64,000 nucleotides of DNA from NCBI GenBank assembly GCA_021793645.1, contig JAJYSJ010000001.1, forward strand, positions 62,001 to 126,000. Direction: 5' to 3'. Shown piece by piece: positions 9,816 to 20,006 of the stretch (positions within the stretch are counted from its first letter, which is position 1; every line of letters starts with the position of its first letter). Under the pieces are notes generated by a model that did no database searches, was not told where the DNA came from, and was given only the letters and a program-made list of their open reading frames with translations. Source of the DNA: Bacillota bacterium. Its GTDB lineage: Bacteria; Bacillota; Sulfobacillia; JAJZYS01; JAJYTV01. The position numbers and the translations under genes are program-made.

Positions 9816-11150
9816 CTAGTCTGCCGCGAGCTCGACGATGGCGTCCGCGTAGATCCTGGCGGCACGCAGCAGGTCTTCGACGAAGACGTGTTCGTCGGCT
9901 TGGTGGGCGACTTCGGGACGGCCGGGGAAGGCGGGCCCGAAGGCAACGGCACGGCCGAGGGTGCGGGCATAGGTCAGGCCGCCCATCGTAAGGGGCGGGG
10001 AGTCATCCCCCGTGTGCGCGCGGTAGACCCCGAGCAGCCGCTGCACCAGCGGATCGTCTTTTGCAACCCAATGCACAGGGGCGTCGAATTCCGTGACGAC
10101 CCGAACGCCGAACGGCTGCAGGCGCTGCGCGAGGCGACTGGCGATCTCTTCGCCGGTCAGACCGCGGGGGTAGCGGACGTCCAGCCAGATGCGCGTCCCA
10201 GCGGCGTCGTGACGCACCACGCCGAGGTTGATCGTCAAGCGACCGAGATCGGGCTCTTCGTGGGCGATGCCGAGCGCCGTGCCGTCGCTGTCGGCCGCCA
10301 GCAGTTCAAGGAGAGGGTCCGAGAGCTGATCCTGGAAGAGGCGCACGGCCTCGCGCACGGCGTTCGTGCCGAGGTGCGGCACCGATGCGTGGGCTCCTTG
10401 GCCGAGGACCTCGAAGACGCGCCGGGGGTCCGTGTCGTCCGGAACCATCTGAACGCCGAGTTCGAGAGCGCGTTCGGTCGCCAGGGCGGTCGGCACGGGC
10501 TGTGCGAGCTCGAGGCGCGCGCGGTCCGGAACGACGTTCGGCTGCGAGCCGGCTTCAAGAAGGTAGCGCTGCGGTCCTCGCGGGTCGCGCTCCAGCCGGA
10601 GCGTCAGCCCGCCCTTCTCGCCGTGGATCAGGGGGAAGTCGCTGTCTGGGGTGAAGCCAAGCGTCGGGTGCTCAGCAGTCTTCAAGTAGTGGTCCATGCA
10701 CTGCCAGTAGCTTTCTTCATCGCCGCCGGCGATCAGGCGCACGCGGCGGTGCAGCGGGGGCCCCAGCCTTGCGACGGCTGAGAGCGCGCACAGCGCGGCT
10801 GCCGCAGGGCCCTTGTCGTCCAGCGCGCCACGGCCGAAGAGGCGACCGTGCTCTACGATGCCTGCGAGCGGCGAGACGGTCCAGCCGTCGCCTTCGGCTA
10901 CTGTGTCGAGGTGCACGAGCACGCCCAGGATCTCGTCTCCTTGCCCGATCTCCGCTTCGATCGCGTAGCCGTCGTAATCCCGGATCTTGTGAAGACCGAG
11001 ACCCTCTGCTTCTTGGCGAAATGCATCGAAGGCCTGGCGCACGCCCATGCCGAATGGGGCGCCGGGCTGCGGCGCCTCACGGATCGAGCGCACGCGGATC
11101 AGGGAACGGGCCACCTGCACGATGTCTTCGGACGAGATCTGCCAGTCCAT
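9816..11150 (-). CDS. pepV: M20 family dipeptidase (PepV-like)
   Basis: LGVLVHLDTVAEGDGW, GRGALDDKGP, GGDEESYWQCMDHYL; typical M20 dipeptidase. Confidence 0.88.
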   Translation of the reverse strand: MDWQISSEDIVQVARSLIRVRSIREAPQPGAPFGMGVRQAFDAFRQEAEGLGLHKIRDYDGYAIEAEIGQGDEILGVLVHLDTVAEGDGWTVSPLAGIVEHGRLFGRGALDDKGPAAAALCALSAVARLGPPLHRRVRLIAGGDEESYWQCMDHYLKTAEHPTLGFTPDSDFPLIHGEKGGLTLRLERDPRGPQRYLLEAGSQPNVVPDRARLELAQPVPTALATERALELGVQMVPDDTDPRRVFEVLGQGAHASVPHLGTNAVREAVRLFQDQLSDPLLELLAADSDGTALGIAHEEPDLGRLTINLGVVRHDAAGTRIWLDVRYPRGLTGEEIASRLAQRLQPFGVRVVTEFDAPVHWVAKDDPLVQRLLGVYRAHTGDDSPPLTMGGLTYARTLGRAVAFGPAFPGRPEVAHQADEHVFVEDLLRAARIYADAIVELAAD

Positions 11151-11183
11151 GCGGCGCACATCTCCTCCCCGTGGGAACAAGGA

Positions 11184-12389
11184 TCACTTCCCCAGCGCGC
11201 CCTCCGTTCCTGCTCTGCCGCGAGATGCGATGAGGGCTGCTCCTGCGGCCAGTGCGAGCAATGCGGCGAGGGAGATCCATGCGAAGGGGAAGCCACCGAC
11301 GCGCGCGGCCTCTCCAATCAGCGGCGGGAAGGCGACGGAACCGGCGAAGACTGATGCCCCGATCAGGGCGATGGCGCGCGCGGCATGCTCCGGCGCGACC
11401 CGCTCGCCTGCCCAGGTGAGCAGCAGGGCGTTCCAACCGATCGCGCCGCTGCCGGTCAGAAAGTACAACAGCATGCGCAGGCCGTACGGAACGGTCGCTC
11501 CGAGGCGCGGCACGAGAAAGATCCCGAGCGCGCCCAGCCCAGCTGCCAGCGCGATCACAGCGGAGCGCGTGCGCAGTCGGTCGCTGACGGCGCCGAACAG
11601 GACGCGGCCCACGACGCCGCCCACCTGGGATCCGGCGAGCAGTGCACCAGCACCGGCCAAGCCGACGACGGGCGCCTCCGACGTGACGGTGTAGGTAAGC
11701 AGGCCATATTGGCCTGCCGCGAGGCAGAACGCGAGGAGCGACGGGAACAGAAGCATCCGCAGGTCTCGGCCGAACGGGGAGGAAGGCGGGGCGCCCTTCG
11801 CTTGCGCCGGGGCTTTCGTGATCTGCACGGCGAAGAGCAGGCCAAGCACGCATGCCAGGACGGCGAGGAAGAGCCACGGCGCGTACGGCCCGTGGGCCGC
11901 GGCGTACGCGGGCAGGAACGCCGCGGCCAGTGCCGCGCCCAGGGGTACGCCGGTTTGTCGTATGCCCATCGCAGTACCGCGCCGCGGACCCGTGAAGCGG
12001 AAGAAGACTGCACGCGCGCCGCCGACGGGGACCGCGCCGACCGTGAGGCCCACCAAGGACAGCGCACAGAGGAGCAGCACGTAGCTGTGTGCGAAGGTCA
12101 GCGCCAGTGCGGCGATTGGTGCGAGGCAAGCGGAGAGGATCAGCACTGGCCTTGGGCCATAGCGGTCCGTTGCGCTGCCGCCCAGCAGCATTGCGATCAT
12201 GACGCCGAGAGACGTCGCGCTGACGAGTCCTCCGGCCTGTGGCAGGCTGAGGCCCAGACTGCTGCGGAAGGCGAAGCTCAATACTGCAATGCCCTGCTGG
12301 ATCGTCGATACGCCGACCTGCGCCAGCGTCGCAAAGAGCAGAAAGGGAATGCCAAGGTTACGCATGCGGCGCAGAAGCAATGACTTCAC
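11184..12389 (-). CDS. MFS transporter
   Basis: About 12 TM; GGSATDRYGPRPVL motif after TM2. Confidence 0.85.
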   Translation of the reverse strand: MKSLLLRRMRNLGIPFLLFATLAQVGVSTIQQGIAVLSFAFRSSLGLSLPQAGGLVSATSLGVMIAMLLGGSATDRYGPRPVLILSACLAPIAALALTFAHSYVLLLCALSLVGLTVGAVPVGGARAVFFRFTGPRRGTAMGIRQTGVPLGAALAAAFLPAYAAAHGPYAPWLFLAVLACVLGLLFAVQITKAPAQAKGAPPSSPFGRDLRMLLFPSLLAFCLAAGQYGLLTYTVTSEAPVVGLAGAGALLAGSQVGGVVGRVLFGAVSDRLRTRSAVIALAAGLGALGIFLVPRLGATVPYGLRMLLYFLTGSGAIGWNALLLTWAGERVAPEHAARAIALIGASVFAGSVAFPPLIGEAARVGGFPFAWISLAALLALAAGAALIASRGRAGTEGALGK

Positions 12390-12485
12390 CGCACGCTTCC
12401 TTCCGTCCGGCGGATGTGTTCTCCTGCCTGCGGACGGGCTAGGAGATCGGTTGCGCAGGGCGAAGACGCCTTGCTAGGAGCGGAG

Positions 12486-13415
12486 GTGAGCGCCATCGGC
12501 CGGCAGAGCATCACCGTTGTGCGGCCGCTCGGGCAACGGCCCAACCCGCCCGAGCCAACGTCGACCGCGCTCGACGCCTTTGGTCGACTCGTTGGACTGC
12601 GGGAGGTCAAGGAGACGATCGACGAGGTCCTCGCGCTGCATCGGGTCGCTATGCGGCGCAGTGCGATGGGTTTGCGCGCAGAGCCGCAGACATTGCACAT
12701 GGTATTTCGCGGCAATCCGGGCACTGGCAAGACCACGGTTGCGCGCCACCTCGGTGCGGTGCTGCGGGAAGCCGGCGTTCTCAGCCGGGGTCACCTGGTG
12801 GAAGCGGAACGGGCCGACCTTGTCGGAGAGTACATCGGCCACACCGCGCAGCGGACCCGTGCCCTCGTCCAGCGCGCCCTGGGAGGCATTCTGTTCGTTG
12901 ACGAGGCATACGCCTTGGCGCGCGGCGGTGAGCGGGACTTCGGCCGCGAAGCCATCGATACGCTGGTGAAGGAGATCGAGGATCGGCGCCGAGACCTCCT
13001 CTTGATCCTGGCCGGGTACCCGCGCGAGATGGACGCCTTTCTCGGCAGCAATCCTGGCCTTGTCTCGCGTCTGCCGATCATCCTCGACTTCCATGACTAC
13101 TGTGCGCAGGAACTGATGGAGATTACGAACGCTCTCTTGCGCGACCGCGAATACTACCTCGACGACGTGGCGCGGCACGAACTCGCCGAGGGATTCCGGA
13201 CGCTGGTGGCGCAGGACCGGATCGCGTCGGGCAACGCCCGCTTCGCCCGCAACGTGGTGGAATCGGCCATCCGTCGGCATGCAAGGCGCATCGACCAAAA
13301 GGGTGCCGCGACCCGGCAGGAATTGGCGCGCGTCACGCTCGAGGACCTGCCAGATCTTCAGCGGATGTCTGGCTTCGGCCAAGCGCCCTTGCGAGGTTGG
13401 GCGGCGCCAGGCTGA
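12486..13415 (+). CDS. spoVK: AAA+ ATPase, SpoVK/CbbX-like
   Basis: FRGNPGTGKTTVARHLG, LFVDEAYALARGG; GTG start with AGGAG SD; located upstream of hflX as in Bacillus. Confidence 0.85.
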   Translation: MSAIGRQSITVVRPLGQRPNPPEPTSTALDAFGRLVGLREVKETIDEVLALHRVAMRRSAMGLRAEPQTLHMVFRGNPGTGKTTVARHLGAVLREAGVLSRGHLVEAERADLVGEYIGHTAQRTRALVQRALGGILFVDEAYALARGGERDFGREAIDTLVKEIEDRRRDLLLILAGYPREMDAFLGSNPGLVSRLPIILDFHDYCAQELMEITNALLRDREYYLDDVARHELAEGFRTLVAQDRIASGNARFARNVVESAIRRHARRIDQKGAATRQELARVTLEDLPDLQRMSGFGQAPLRGWAAPG

Positions 13416-13511
13416 GATAGCACCGATCTCACAGACGGCGGCCCTAAGCAAAAATGCCCCTAACGCACAAAAAGTGTTGGCGTAACAAAAAGCATTTGTG
13501 CTATCCGGCTC

Positions 13512-13673
13512 TTGTACGGACCTCTGGAAGAACTACTTGCCGTGATGCTGGCTGACACCGAGTACGCGACAGCACTGCGGCAGGCTACACCGTTTTCTGG
13601 CGTTTTGACCGCAGAAGAAAACTGGGCTATCTATCGGTCGTTTCGAGAGGAGTGGCAAAATGCGGCGCGATGA
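13512..13673 (+). other. Short ORF immediately upstream of a DUF6036-like pseudogene (possible remnant partner gene)
   Basis: In-frame LYGPLEELLAVMLADTEYATALRQATPFSGVLTAEENWAIYRSFREEWQNAAR; ends overlapping the next reading frame. Confidence 0.35.
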
Positions 13674-14198
13674 GATGGAGCACCTGGTTCGCGGGCAATC
13701 CTCAACGAAAACCGGATTATCGTGGTTGGCAACCAATCCATCCTTGGGACGTACCCCGAAGGCCTTCCGGCCGAGGCCACCGTTTCACATGAACTCGCTC
13801 TGTTGCCTTTTGACGATGCAGATGAGAGAAAGGCAGACTTGATTGACGGGACTCTTGGATAGGGGTCGTTGTTTTACGATACGTTCGATGTCTACGCAGA
13901 CGGCGTCAACAGGTCGACCAGTACGTTGCCACGAGACTGGGAAGAGAGACTGATTCCGGTTCGTAGCGAAGGCACAGCGGGGGTCACGGCTTACTGCCTT
14001 GACCCCCACGACCTCTTGATCGCGAAGTACCTCGCCAACCGCGAGAAGGACATGACCTTTTGCCGTGCGGTCGTCCAAGCCGGGCTTGTTCTAAGGGAGA
14101 CGCTCGAGGAGCGTCTTGCGAAGACGGACTGTGCAGATGATGAGAGACAGCGTGTTACGCGGGCGATCCACAGCGACTTTGGATTGAGTACGGAGTGA
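13660..14198 (+). pseudogene. DUF6036-like nucleotidyltransferase-fold gene, frameshifted and with in-frame amber stop
   Basis: MRRDEMEHLVR (frame 1) then RAILNENRIIVVGNQSILGTYPEG...LIDGTLG (frame 0), TAG at 13860-13862, then GSLFYDTFDVYADGV...LPRDWEERLIPVR in the same frame. Confidence 0.7.
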
Positions 14199-14710
14199 AC
14201 CCGCTTGGGAAGTCGCCTTCTCGCAAGCAAGTCAAGCGGCACGACGGCCCGAAACTCTAAGGGCTACCACGTACGCGTGGAGCGTCCTACGGGGCACTCC
14301 GCTTTGTATGCTCAGGGGAGGTGAACGCCTGGGACGCGCCGAGGCGCGTGCGGGAATCTGGCGTCCAGCGGGGGGTCGCATGGCTGACTGGTCTGCCAGC
14401 ACGGTGCAAGCGTGGCTGGTGAGCGCCCGGGTTGCCTGGCTGATCGGCCCTTCGGCCCGCCAGGCGAGTGCGAGTCGCCCGCGCAACTGGGAGCGGGTGA
14501 TGGCGTACTTGCGTCGGATGAGCGTTGGCGACGGATTTGGGCGGAATGGCCACGCCGAGCTTCCTGCTGGCGAGATGATCGAGGACCGGCGGGTCGCTGG
14601 CCTTGGAGGCGATGTACTTGGTTGGAAGCCCGCAGTGGCACGGTCGACATGCAAGTGACCATCGATGAAACACAACCACTTGGCACCGCCCGATGAAGAA
14701 AGGCAGGTTG

Positions 14711-15076
14711 ATGAGAGTGATCGGTGGACGGGAGCGGGCAACTCAGCCGGAGGATCTGACGCGGCTCTTCGTGGAACGGGTGAACGCCGGTGACGCAGTG
14801 GGGATCGCGGAACTCTACGCGCCGGACGCGGTGCTTGCGTTTCCACCTGGGCAGATAACAGTCGGGCGGGAGGCAATCCGTGCGCTATACGAAGAGATGG
14901 TCGCAAAAAGACCACAATTCGAGCCAGAGAAACCGCTGCCCACGCTGCGTACTGGCGATCTCGCCCTGACGTCAACGCGCTCGGCCGATGGTACTGGCGT
15001 CAGGGTTCAGGTCGCACGCCGCCAGTCCGACGGGACCTGGCTGCGGGTCATCGACCGACCTGAGGCACCGCAATAA
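14711..15076 (+). CDS. SnoaL/NTF2-like (DUF4440-type) protein
   Basis: DLTRLFVERVNAGDAVGIAELYAPDAVLAFPPGQITVGREAIRALYEEM; SD AAAGGCAGG. Confidence 0.8.
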   Translation: MRVIGGRERATQPEDLTRLFVERVNAGDAVGIAELYAPDAVLAFPPGQITVGREAIRALYEEMVAKRPQFEPEKPLPTLRTGDLALTSTRSADGTGVRVQVARRQSDGTWLRVIDRPEAPQ

Positions 15077-15238
15077 GCCAGCATGAATTTGATGAGCGGA
15101 GCGCCCTTCGGGGTGCTCCGCCTTCGTGCAACATGAGTCCTCTAAGCAATGAATGGTGATGCGCCTCAGAGCGGACGCTAGGTCAGCAGGGGGCATCAGG
15201 CGGTTTGGGGAATCCCACGACTGCGGGGGGAAGGCAGC

Positions 15239-15823
15239 GTGGAGCACTACTTTACATCGGTACCGAATGCGCGCTCAGAAGAGCAGGAAGTTCTCTTGGA
15301 CGTGCTCGGAGAGGAAATCCGCTGTACGACAGACCGTGCCGTCTTTTCGGGCCGGGGGCTCGACGAAGGGACGCGGATCCTCCTGGAGACGGTGGAAGTG
15401 CCGCGCGGGGCGCGCATTCTCGACCTTGGCGCTGGCTGGGGCGCGATTGCCGTAACGCTGGGGGTATATTACGGGTGCGAGGTCGTCTGTGTCGAGCGCA
15501 ACGAACGCGCTGCGGCGCTTTGCGCGCGCAACCTGCAGCAAAACCGCGTCGAGGGCACGGTGCTCGTGGGCGATGGACTCGACCCGGTCGCGGGCCAGCA
15601 GTTCGATCTGGTGCTGCTGAACCCGCCGATCCGGGCAGGCAAGGCGGTTTACTATCCCTGGCTCGCCGCCGCCCGGGGCCACTTGCTCCCGAACGGGGCG
15701 CTGTGGGTCGTGGTGCGCACGAACCAGGGGGCGAAGAGCCTGCGGCGCGAGTTGGAGGCACACTACAGCGACGTACGCGAAGTGGCGATCGAACGTGGCT
15801 ACCGCGTCTACTGCGCGAGGTAG
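15239..15823 (+). CDS. Class I SAM methyltransferase, RsmC-like
   Basis: ILDLGAGWGAIAVTLG, LVLLNPPIRAGK. Confidence 0.88.
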   Translation: MEHYFTSVPNARSEEQEVLLDVLGEEIRCTTDRAVFSGRGLDEGTRILLETVEVPRGARILDLGAGWGAIAVTLGVYYGCEVVCVERNERAAALCARNLQQNRVEGTVLVGDGLDPVAGQQFDLVLLNPPIRAGKAVYYPWLAAARGHLLPNGALWVVVRTNQGAKSLRRELEAHYSDVREVAIERGYRVYCAR

Positions 15824-16533
15824 CGCACGAGCCACTCTGCCTCGAGCGAGAGGCGAACGGCCTGCGCAGACGGCCGCCAAGTGCAGGCCGGACCGTGTTC
15901 TTCAGGAAAGCGGCGGAGTTCCGCGACTGCCGGCAGCAGGCGCGCGGGCAGGGTCTTTAGGTCGCTCAGCGTCTCTGCGTTGTCCATCAGGAGTACCGCT
16001 GATCTATACCCGGCGGCGTCCGATGCGGACGGGTGGCATACCGGTGCCGTCTGGGGCAGGTTGGTGAAGGCAGCCGCCACGGCGCGCCCGTCCTCGAGCA
16101 GGGGGAGGGCGAGCAGCGCGTCATCCCCCTCTGCGGCAATGCCGAAGCGCTCCCTATCCAGTTGGGGGAGCGTGGCAAGGGCCGTGCCGAGTGCGGCATG
16201 GAGATCCCCAGAGGGCGCTGCGATGACGGCAAGGCCGTGCGAGGCGAGCGCCTGCGCCTGGACGGAAAAGCCAAGAGGACGGCGCGAGGCGAGCAGTACC
16301 GAGGGGATCGGAGTGGCCGCCTCGGGAAGGTAGATGTGCGCGTGGCCGCCGCCAGGCAGCGGGAGATCATTCGCCATGATGCGATGAACGCCCGTGAGCG
16401 CCGGATCATCGTGCCGTGAACGCAGCTGCAGGCGTCCGGCGGGGTCGCGCAGCTCGAAGCGGGCCGGAGCGACGTGCTCCTCGACGACGAGAGCGGCGCG
16501 GCTGCCGGCATCGTCGAGCGCGAAGCGACGCAC
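15808..16533 (-). pseudogene. C-terminal alpha/beta-hydrolase half of an S9 peptidase-like gene, frameshifted from the N-terminal half and lacking the nucleophile motif
   Basis: Tail FPEEHGPACTWRPSAQAVRLSLEAEWLVRYL resembles S9 C-termini; the expected G-x-S-x-G-G region reads RFGIAAEGDDALL. Confidence 0.6.
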
Positions 16534-16535
16534 AC

Positions 16536-17444
16536 TCAGCCTGCTGGCGTGCGCAGGCGGTAGTCGCCTTGCGGGCGCACTTCAGCCAGGCGCCAAGTGC
16601 CATCTTCGCCCAGAAGGGTGTATAGCGAGCCGCCGTCCGCGGCATAGACCGGCGCCTGGCGTAGGGTTGGCGCGAGGCCTTCGGGCAGCGCGGTGCCATA
16701 AGGCTGTGGCTCGCCGCCAGCGGCCGACACGGTGTAGAGTGCAGGAGCCAGAGCGCCGATCGGCTGTGCGGCGAAGGCGAGCGCACCATCTGGCGAGAAA
16801 TCTGCAGGACCCGGAGCGAACTCGGCGGGGACGAGGCACTGTGCGATGCCGCCGTCGGTGGGCAGGCCGGCGAGGCAAGCGGCCGGGTCGCGCGGCCTGC
16901 GAACGAGGCAGGCAATGCGCCTGCCGTCGGCCGAGAATGCGGGATGTGCGCAGTCGACACCGTCTGGCGACAGCTGACGCCATGTGCCGTCCATCTGCAT
17001 CAGCAGCAGTGCATGTACGGCACCCGCGGGTGCGGGGTGCGCATCCGCATCCGCGGCGAGCGGCAGCGGCCCCTCAGGACCGATCGGCGTCACCGCCGCG
17101 ATGGCGCGGCTATCCGGAGACCATGCGAAGTCGCACACGCCAAAACGCAGGCGCGTGAACGGCATGGCTTCCCCGCCGCGGCGATCGAGCAGGTAGATCT
17201 GCGACGCGCCGCCCTCGCCCCGCAGAAATGCGATCTGGGTCTGATCAGGCGCGTAGCGCGGCTTGTGGTCATGCGGTCCGCGGGTGAGGGGACGAGGGTC
17301 TCCGGCGTTTTCGTAGCCGCGCCAAAGTACACTGCTCCCGTCCCCTGCGGCGAGTTCGTAGGTAAACTCCTCGCCTCCAGGAGCGATTGCGGCGTCGACG
17401 ACGGCGCGCAGGTGGAGAAGATCCAAAGGGCGAAATTGCCGCAT
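16536..17444 (-). pseudogene. N-terminal beta-propeller half of an S9 (acylaminoacyl-peptidase-like) gene
   Basis: WD40/TolB-like repeats (RPLTRGPHDHKPRYAPDQTQIAFLRGEGGASQIYLLDRRGGEA). Ends in TGA two bases before the start of the C-terminal half in another frame. Confidence 0.6.
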
Positions 17445-17555
17445 CGTGAAGAACACCCCCGTTACCTTTGTTGTCATTCGCGCCGCAAAAGGGACATCCT
17501 TCGGGGGCGGGCATAAGATTACCCGCAGCCGCATGGCAAGGAAGGGAGCGACTGG

Positions 17556-18770
17556 TTGGAGCGCGCACTGCTTGTCTACGCCGGGCCACTGCGCGGCGAG
17601 GACCTAAATTTCTATCTGGAGGAACTGCGCGGACTTGTGCATGCTGCCGGCGCAGACGTTGCCGGCGAGGTTGTACAGGCGATGACGGATCCGGACCCGC
17701 GCACTTACATCGGACGCGGCAAGGTACAGGAGGCGCGCGAGGACGCGGAGGAGTTCGCAGCTACCTTCGCAGTGGCTGCGCATCCATTGAGTTCGGCGCA
17801 GCAGCGGCATCTCGAAGAGGAGCTGCACCAGCCGGTCGTTGATCGAACGGCGCTCATCCTCGATATCTTCGCGCAGCGCGCGCAGAGCAGCGAGGGCAAG
17901 CTGCAGGTAGAACTGGCACAGCTTGCCTACTGGCTGCCGCGGCTGCGGCGAACAGCTGGCAGTCTCTCGCGTCTCGGAGGCGGCATCGGAACGCGCGGAC
18001 CGGGTGAATCAAAGCTCGAGACCGATCGCCGGCGCATTCGTACGCGCATGTCGGAGATCCGTGGACGTCTGGCGCGCGTCGAGCGGCAGCGCGCGGTTTC
18101 GCGCGCGCAGCGCGGCGAGGTGCCGCGCATTGCGCTCGTCGGGTACACAAACGCTGGCAAGAGCACGCTGCTGCATGCGCTGACGGCGTCTGGCGGCGGC
18201 GAGGATCAACTGTTCGCCACGCTCGATCCGACCACGCGGCGCATGGAGGTGCCGGGTCACCAGGAGGTGCTTGTGACCGATACCGTCGGGTTCGTGCAGG
18301 ACCTGCCGACAGAACTGGTCGCGGCCTTTCGCGCCACCCTCGAGGAAACGCGGCTGGCGGATGCGCTGGTGCATGTCGTCGACGCGTCGCATCCGCGCTG
18401 GGTGGACCAGGAGCGAGCCGTCCAGGAAACCCTCGAGGAAATCGGCGCGGACGGCCAACCTGCGCTCATCGTCTACAACAAAATCGACCGCCTGCCACCC
18501 GCCGCGCGGCTGGAATTGCCCGGGATCACCATCTCTGCCGCCACGGGCGAGGGGATCGAAGCGCTGCGCAGCGCGGTGACGCAGCTCTTGGCGTCCCGGC
18601 GCGTGCGACGCGCGTTCCTCGTACCCCACGCGCGCGGGGACCTCTTGGCATTGATCCTAGCCCACGGCGAGGTGCTGGCACAGCGCTCGGACGGCGAAGG
18701 GACGACGGTGGAAGTGGAGATCGAGCGCAGTTGGGCCGGGCGCATCGCGGCGCTGCTTGCCCGTGGATAG
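17556..18770 (+). CDS. hflX: GTPase HflX
   Basis: GGIGTRGPGESKLETDRRRIRTRM, GYTNAGKSTLLHALT, VTDTVGFVQDLP. Confidence 0.96.
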   Translation: MERALLVYAGPLRGEDLNFYLEELRGLVHAAGADVAGEVVQAMTDPDPRTYIGRGKVQEAREDAEEFAATFAVAAHPLSSAQQRHLEEELHQPVVDRTALILDIFAQRAQSSEGKLQVELAQLAYWLPRLRRTAGSLSRLGGGIGTRGPGESKLETDRRRIRTRMSEIRGRLARVERQRAVSRAQRGEVPRIALVGYTNAGKSTLLHALTASGGGEDQLFATLDPTTRRMEVPGHQEVLVTDTVGFVQDLPTELVAAFRATLEETRLADALVHVVDASHPRWVDQERAVQETLEEIGADGQPALIVYNKIDRLPPAARLELPGITISAATGEGIEALRSAVTQLLASRRVRRAFLVPHARGDLLALILAHGEVLAQRSDGEGTTVEVEIERSWAGRIAALLARG

Positions 18771-19968
18771 GTTCGCAACTGCGGAGCGTGCTGCGGAGAG
18801 AGCGCTGGAGGAGAGCCGGCGGTTGCACTTCGCAACCGCTCGCACCAATGCGCGGCGGGTGCTTGAAGCCTTCCGGGCGGCCCGCGTCGGCGAGTACGAC
18901 TTCGCGCCGTCCGTCGGCTACGGCTACGGCGATCGGGGACGCGATACGCTAAACGCCGTCTTCGCGTCCGCGTTGGGATGCGAGGCTGCGTTGGTGCGCC
19001 AGCAGATCGCGTCGGGCACGCACGCGATCTCGCTGGCGCTCTGGGGAGTGCTGCGCCCGGGCGGAGAACTGCTGGTGGCGACGGGGGAACCCTATGACAC
19101 GCTGCAGTCGGTGCTGGGGCTTCGGGCGACGCCGCGATCCTTTGCGGAGTGGGGGATCACGACGCGGCTACTGGACCTTGCCGAGGGCCTCGATCCGCAG
19201 CAGCTGCGCGCAGCCCTTTCCGCACGCACGCAGGCCGTGCTCTTTCAGCGCTCGCGCGGCTACCACGACCGCCCTGCACTCTTGCCGCAAGACCTCCTTC
19301 CAGCACTCTTGGAACTGCGCAAGGCGGGGGTCGTGTCGCTCGTCGACAATTGCTATGGCGAATTTGTCGCCGAGGAAGAGCCTGCAGCGGATCTTTTGAT
19401 CGGCTCCCTGACGAAGAACCCCGGTGGCGGGCTTGCCCTGGGCGGCGGCTACGTCGCCGGGCGCAAGGAACTTGTCGAGGCGGTCGCGGACCGTCTGACG
19501 GCGCCGGGGCTCGGGGCAGATGTCGGGAGTTTCCCTGCAGGCAAGCGAAGCTTGTTCCAGGGGCTCTTCCTCGCGCCGCACGCGGTGGCTGAGGCCCTCG
19601 CGGTGGCGGACTATGCGGCGGCGTTCGCCAAATCGCTAGGGTACCACGTGGATCCCTTGCCGCTTTCCGAGCGTGGCGACATCGTGCAGGTGCTGCGCTT
19701 CGGGGCGAAGGAGCCGCTATTGCGCTTCGCGCGCGCGCTGCAGGAGCATTCACCCGTCGAGAGCAGTGCGCGGCCTGAACCCGCGGAACTGCCGGGGTAT
19801 CCTGATCCTGTCTTGATGGCGGGGGGTACGTTCGTCGCGGGGGCGTCTCTTGAACTGAGCATGGACGCCCCGCTGCGCGCACCCTACGCCGGCTACCTGC
19901 AGGGCGGCATCTCGAGCGCCTATGGCGTGGAGATCCTGCGCCAGGCCTTTCTTGCGGCCGAGCAGTAA
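18757..19968 (+). CDS. ynbB: YnbB-type PLP enzyme (methionine gamma-lyase family / aluminium resistance protein)
   Basis: Sequence and position after hflX; SLTKNPGGGLALGGGYVAGRKELVE. Confidence 0.9.
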   Translation: MPVDRFATAERAAERALEESRRLHFATARTNARRVLEAFRAARVGEYDFAPSVGYGYGDRGRDTLNAVFASALGCEAALVRQQIASGTHAISLALWGVLRPGGELLVATGEPYDTLQSVLGLRATPRSFAEWGITTRLLDLAEGLDPQQLRAALSARTQAVLFQRSRGYHDRPALLPQDLLPALLELRKAGVVSLVDNCYGEFVAEEEPAADLLIGSLTKNPGGGLALGGGYVAGRKELVEAVADRLTAPGLGADVGSFPAGKRSLFQGLFLAPHAVAEALAVADYAAAFAKSLGYHVDPLPLSERGDIVQVLRFGAKEPLLRFARALQEHSPVESSARPEPAELPGYPDPVLMAGGTFVAGASLELSMDAPLRAPYAGYLQGGISSAYGVEILRQAFLAAEQ

Positions 19969-20006
19969 GGATGGCGAGTGAAGTGGCCGCATAGGCGTGA
20001 GCCGGG

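Noticed and set aside
13860-13862. Amber codon in the DUF6036-like gene as pyrrolysine readthrough
   Set aside because: The gene also carries a frameshift and the residue is expected to be Glu (GAG to TAG), so simple decay is the better explanation.
16536-16538. TGA in the S9 peptidase as a second selenocysteine codon
   Set aside because: Downstream homology continues in a different frame, so a frameshift is needed; the position does not match a catalytic Cys.
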